From positions 4,216,001 to 4,280,000 of the forward strand of contig NZ_OZ245846.1 in assembly GCF_965228935.1 (NCBI RefSeq): a stretch of DNA of 64,000 nucleotides. Direction: 5' to 3'. Positions 62,283 to 64,000 of this stretch are shown piece by piece (positions within the stretch are counted from its first letter, which is position 1; each line of letters starts with the position of its first letter). The translations under genes and the position numbers were made by a program. Origin of the DNA: Ulvibacterium sp965228935. GTDB lineage: Bacteria; Bacteroidota; Bacteroidia; Flavobacteriales; Flavobacteriaceae. Under the pieces are notes generated by a model, which ran no database searches, was not told the DNA's origin, and saw only the letters and a list, made by a program, of their open reading frames with translations.

Positions 62283-63158
62283 ATGGTTCCAAAAATGCAG
62301 AAAACCTTGCAATCCTTAAAGTTGACGCTACTCAATATCGGTTATGCCCAACTGGATACCTCGTGGGACTATGACAACGTAATCAGTCCATTTTCCCGCT
62401 TGTACTTGATAACCGAGGGTACGGCAAAGATTTATCATAGTTATCAAGAATTTGATTTTAAGGTGGGTTATTTGTATTTGGTGCCCAGCTTCACCTATAG
62501 CCGCTACCATTGCGATACCCATCATGAACAATACTATATCAGTTTTTTGGAAGAGGTAGGTAACGGCCTATCCATTTACAACTTAAAACATTTCATATAC
62601 GAATCGAAGGCCACGGAAATGGATGTCCATTATTTCAAAAGACTGTTGGAACTCAACCCTGACCGCGCCTTAAAGGACGACAATCCCAAGGTCTATGACA
62701 ACCGTGAATCATTATCCCGTTTTGAGAAAATGAACGAAAACCTTTCTACCCCGGCATTCTTGGAGACGCAGGCCTTATTGTTACTTCTATTCTCGCGATT
62801 TATTCGCAATGCCAACAGCACCAGAATCAATGCGAAAAATAATTTTAACGGTGTTCTCAGTTATATCGGGGAGCATCTACATGAAGATCTCGGGGTCGCC
62901 GATCTAGCCGCTTTTTGCCATTTGAGCGCAGACCATTTTTCTAGGGTATTCCAACAAAAATATGGGATGCGTCCGAGCCGGTATCTACAGACCAAAAGGG
63001 TTGAGCGTGCCGAAACCTTATTATTGACGACAAAAAACTCCATTAAGGAAATCGCGGAAAAGACGGGTTGGGGCAATACGTCCTACTTTACGCGAATCTT
63101 TAAAAAAACCACGGGAAAAACACCCGCGGAATTCCGTCGGGAACGAGCTTTGACCTAG
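62283..63158 (+). CDS. AraC-family transcriptional regulator
   Basis: 291 residues. N-terminal sensor with SRLYLITEGTAKIYHSYQEF and KVGYLYLVPSF; C-terminal AraC domain (about 190-288) with LGVADLAAFCHLSADHFSRVF, YLQTKRVERAETLLL and IKEIAEKTGWGNTSYFTRIFKKTTGKTPAEFR. The sensor half is unlike the other two AraC proteins in the window. It is divergent from the DUF1549 operon (220-bp gap), which it probably regulates, and converges with the Gfo/Idh/MocA gene 13 bases away. Confidence 0.93.
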   Translation: MVPKMQKTLQSLKLTLLNIGYAQLDTSWDYDNVISPFSRLYLITEGTAKIYHSYQEFDFKVGYLYLVPSFTYSRYHCDTHHEQYYISFLEEVGNGLSIYNLKHFIYESKATEMDVHYFKRLLELNPDRALKDDNPKVYDNRESLSRFEKMNENLSTPAFLETQALLLLLFSRFIRNANSTRINAKNNFNGVLSYIGEHLHEDLGVADLAAFCHLSADHFSRVFQQKYGMRPSRYLQTKRVERAETLLLTTKNSIKEIAEKTGWGNTSYFTRIFKKTTGKTPAEFRRERALT

Positions 63159-63171
63159 TGTTTATGGCAAA

Positions 63172-64000
63172 TCAGAAATCCCTACTTACACGATTCATCA
63201 AGGCATTTGCTTCCGCATCACCTTTAAAATGTTGCTCCACGGGATCCCATTCCAATGTGCGTCCCAAATCATAACCAATATTACATATATTGCCTATGGT
63301 CGCCGAACGATGGCCGGTCTCGACATCGCAGATGGGTTGGGTACGATTTTTAATGGCATCCAGCCAATCCTGATAGTGGTTATCATTGGAGTTATAGAGT
63401 CGGGTATCGGAATCTTTGAGCTCCGCAGTAAGAATCTTTTTGCGACTGGTCTCCAAATAGCTTCTGCTTACATCCAGGGTTCCTTCACTTCCAATGAAGC
63501 GAACACCCCATCCTTTCTCAAAATCCTCGTGCACCATTTCAACCCCATTTTCATAGAACATACGCATTCCGCGGACGGCAGACCTGTCCTTGGGTGGAAT
63601 ATAACGTACCGGACCGGTATGATCCATACCTAAGGCCCACTGGGCAATGTCGAACATATGGGCTCCCCAATCGGTCAAGATGCCGCCACCGGTTTCCTCG
63701 AATTTACGCCAATCCGGAAAGAAGGGGTCACTGGTCGGCGGGGACAGTCTATGATTATAGGGCAATAATGGTGCGGGACCGCACCATGCGTTCCAATCTA
63801 CCTCCTTAGGGGTAGGTTCGGTTTCCATGTTAAAGGGAATGGCCGGATCACCGACATTCACCAAGACTTTTGAGATTTCCCCTACGTAACCGTTTCTAAC
63901 CAGTTCACAGGCCCTTCTGAATTTTTCCCAAGAACGTTGCATGCTACCTACCTGTACAATTCTTTCGGTGCTACGGGCCGTTTCCACCATATCAATTCCT
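63172..64000 (-). CDS. Gfo/Idh/MocA-family oxidoreductase (N-terminus beyond window)
   Basis: Partial: the frame stays open to the right edge, so the Rossmann N-terminus is missing. The visible part starts in the KxxDM...RIVQVGSMQRS region and includes DWNAWCGPAP, GGGILTDWGAHMFDIAQWAL (catalytic-region histidine) and the C-terminal alpha/beta domain to ALMNRVSRDF. These are NAD(P)-dependent sugar oxidoreductases. The subgroup with the WxxWxGPAP and DWGAHMFDIAQWAL motifs is frequent in Planctomycetes and PULs, sometimes as exported proteins; whether this one is exported cannot be seen here. Substrate unknown. Confidence 0.9.
   Translation of the reverse strand, partial: GIDMVETARSTERIVQVGSMQRSWEKFRRACELVRNGYVGEISKVLVNVGDPAIPFNMETEPTPKEVDWNAWCGPAPLLPYNHRLSPPTSDPFFPDWRKFEETGGGILTDWGAHMFDIAQWALGMDHTGPVRYIPPKDRSAVRGMRMFYENGVEMVHEDFEKGWGVRFIGSEGTLDVSRSYLETSRKKILTAELKDSDTRLYNSNDNHYQDWLDAIKNRTQPICDVETGHRSATIGNICNIGYDLGRTLEWDPVEQHFKGDAEANALMNRVSRDF

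Overview
The window looks like a polysaccharide utilization locus (PUL) of a marine, macroalga-associated Flavobacteriaceae member (Zobellia/Maribacter/Arenibacter type; genus not resolvable from this sequence alone). The evidence is a SusC/SusD pair with a Bacteroidota TonB-dependent receptor layout, many lipoproteins, six formylglycine (S1-type) sulfatases, AraC regulators, and enzymes specific to red-algal galactans. No rRNA, tRNA, CRISPR array, integrase or insertion sequence was recognised.

Layout. (1) 1-5.6 kb: two exported FG-GAP/VCBS repeat proteins, one with an ASPIC/UnbV-like domain and one with a c-type heme motif, flanking a small degenerate transglycosylase-like protein. (2) 5.8-10.5 kb: SusD and SusC, followed by a hairpin terminator. 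(3) 11-25.3 kb: a sulfatase/GntP permease pair, an AraC regulator, an operon of sulfatase, GH127, sugar porter and iduronate-2-sulfatase-like sulfatase, then a pair of exported flavoprotein candidates. (4) 25.4-29.6 kb: a tightly overlapping four-gene operon matching the 3,6-anhydro-D-galactose pathway (cycloisomerase, dehydrogenase, kinase, aldolase; DauB-A-C-D order). (5) 29.9-32.3 kb: GH29 and GH16 enzymes. (6) 32.3-38 kb: cytochrome P450, 2Fe-2S ferredoxin and ferredoxin reductase, as used for oxidative demethylation of 6-O-methyl-D-galactose, with a zinc alcohol dehydrogenase, an esterase-D-like hydrolase and an Fe(II)/2-oxoglutarate dioxygenase. (7) 38.2-52.7 kb: an AraC regulator and a plus-strand cluster with two GH29 enzymes, a complete set for L-galactose oxidation (SDR dehydrogenase, lactonase, L-galactonate dehydrogenase, tagaturonate reductase, altronate dehydratase), a FucP-like importer, a sulfatase and a GH28-like protein. 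(8) 52.7-62.1 kb: a minus-strand operon of a diheme DUF1549/DUF1553 protein, DUF1501 protein, beta-propeller protein and two sulfatases. (9) 62.3-64 kb: an AraC regulator and the C-terminal part of a Gfo/Idh/MocA oxidoreductase.

How it fits together (inference). SusC/D imports galactan oligosaccharides. Sulfatases strip the esters, GH16 cleaves the backbone, GH127 releases 3,6-anhydro-D-galactose and the GH29 enzymes release L-galactose (or L-fucose). P450 removes 6-O-methyl groups. The monosaccharides then flow to 2-keto-3-deoxy sugar acids. The locus therefore appears fitted for a methylated, sulfated hybrid galactan of carrageenan/furcellaran and agaran/porphyran character. A 39-bp near-identical element upstream of the two main D-anhydrogalactose-side operons, with weaker copies on both sides of the AraC gene at 14.2-15.1 kb, points to a shared regulon.

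The least explained parts are the heme/DUF1501/propeller/sulfatase operon (52.7-62.1 kb), the exported FAD oxidoreductase paired with a protein carrying a flavinylation-like motif (22.3-25.3 kb), and the dioxygenase at the end of the demethylation operon.
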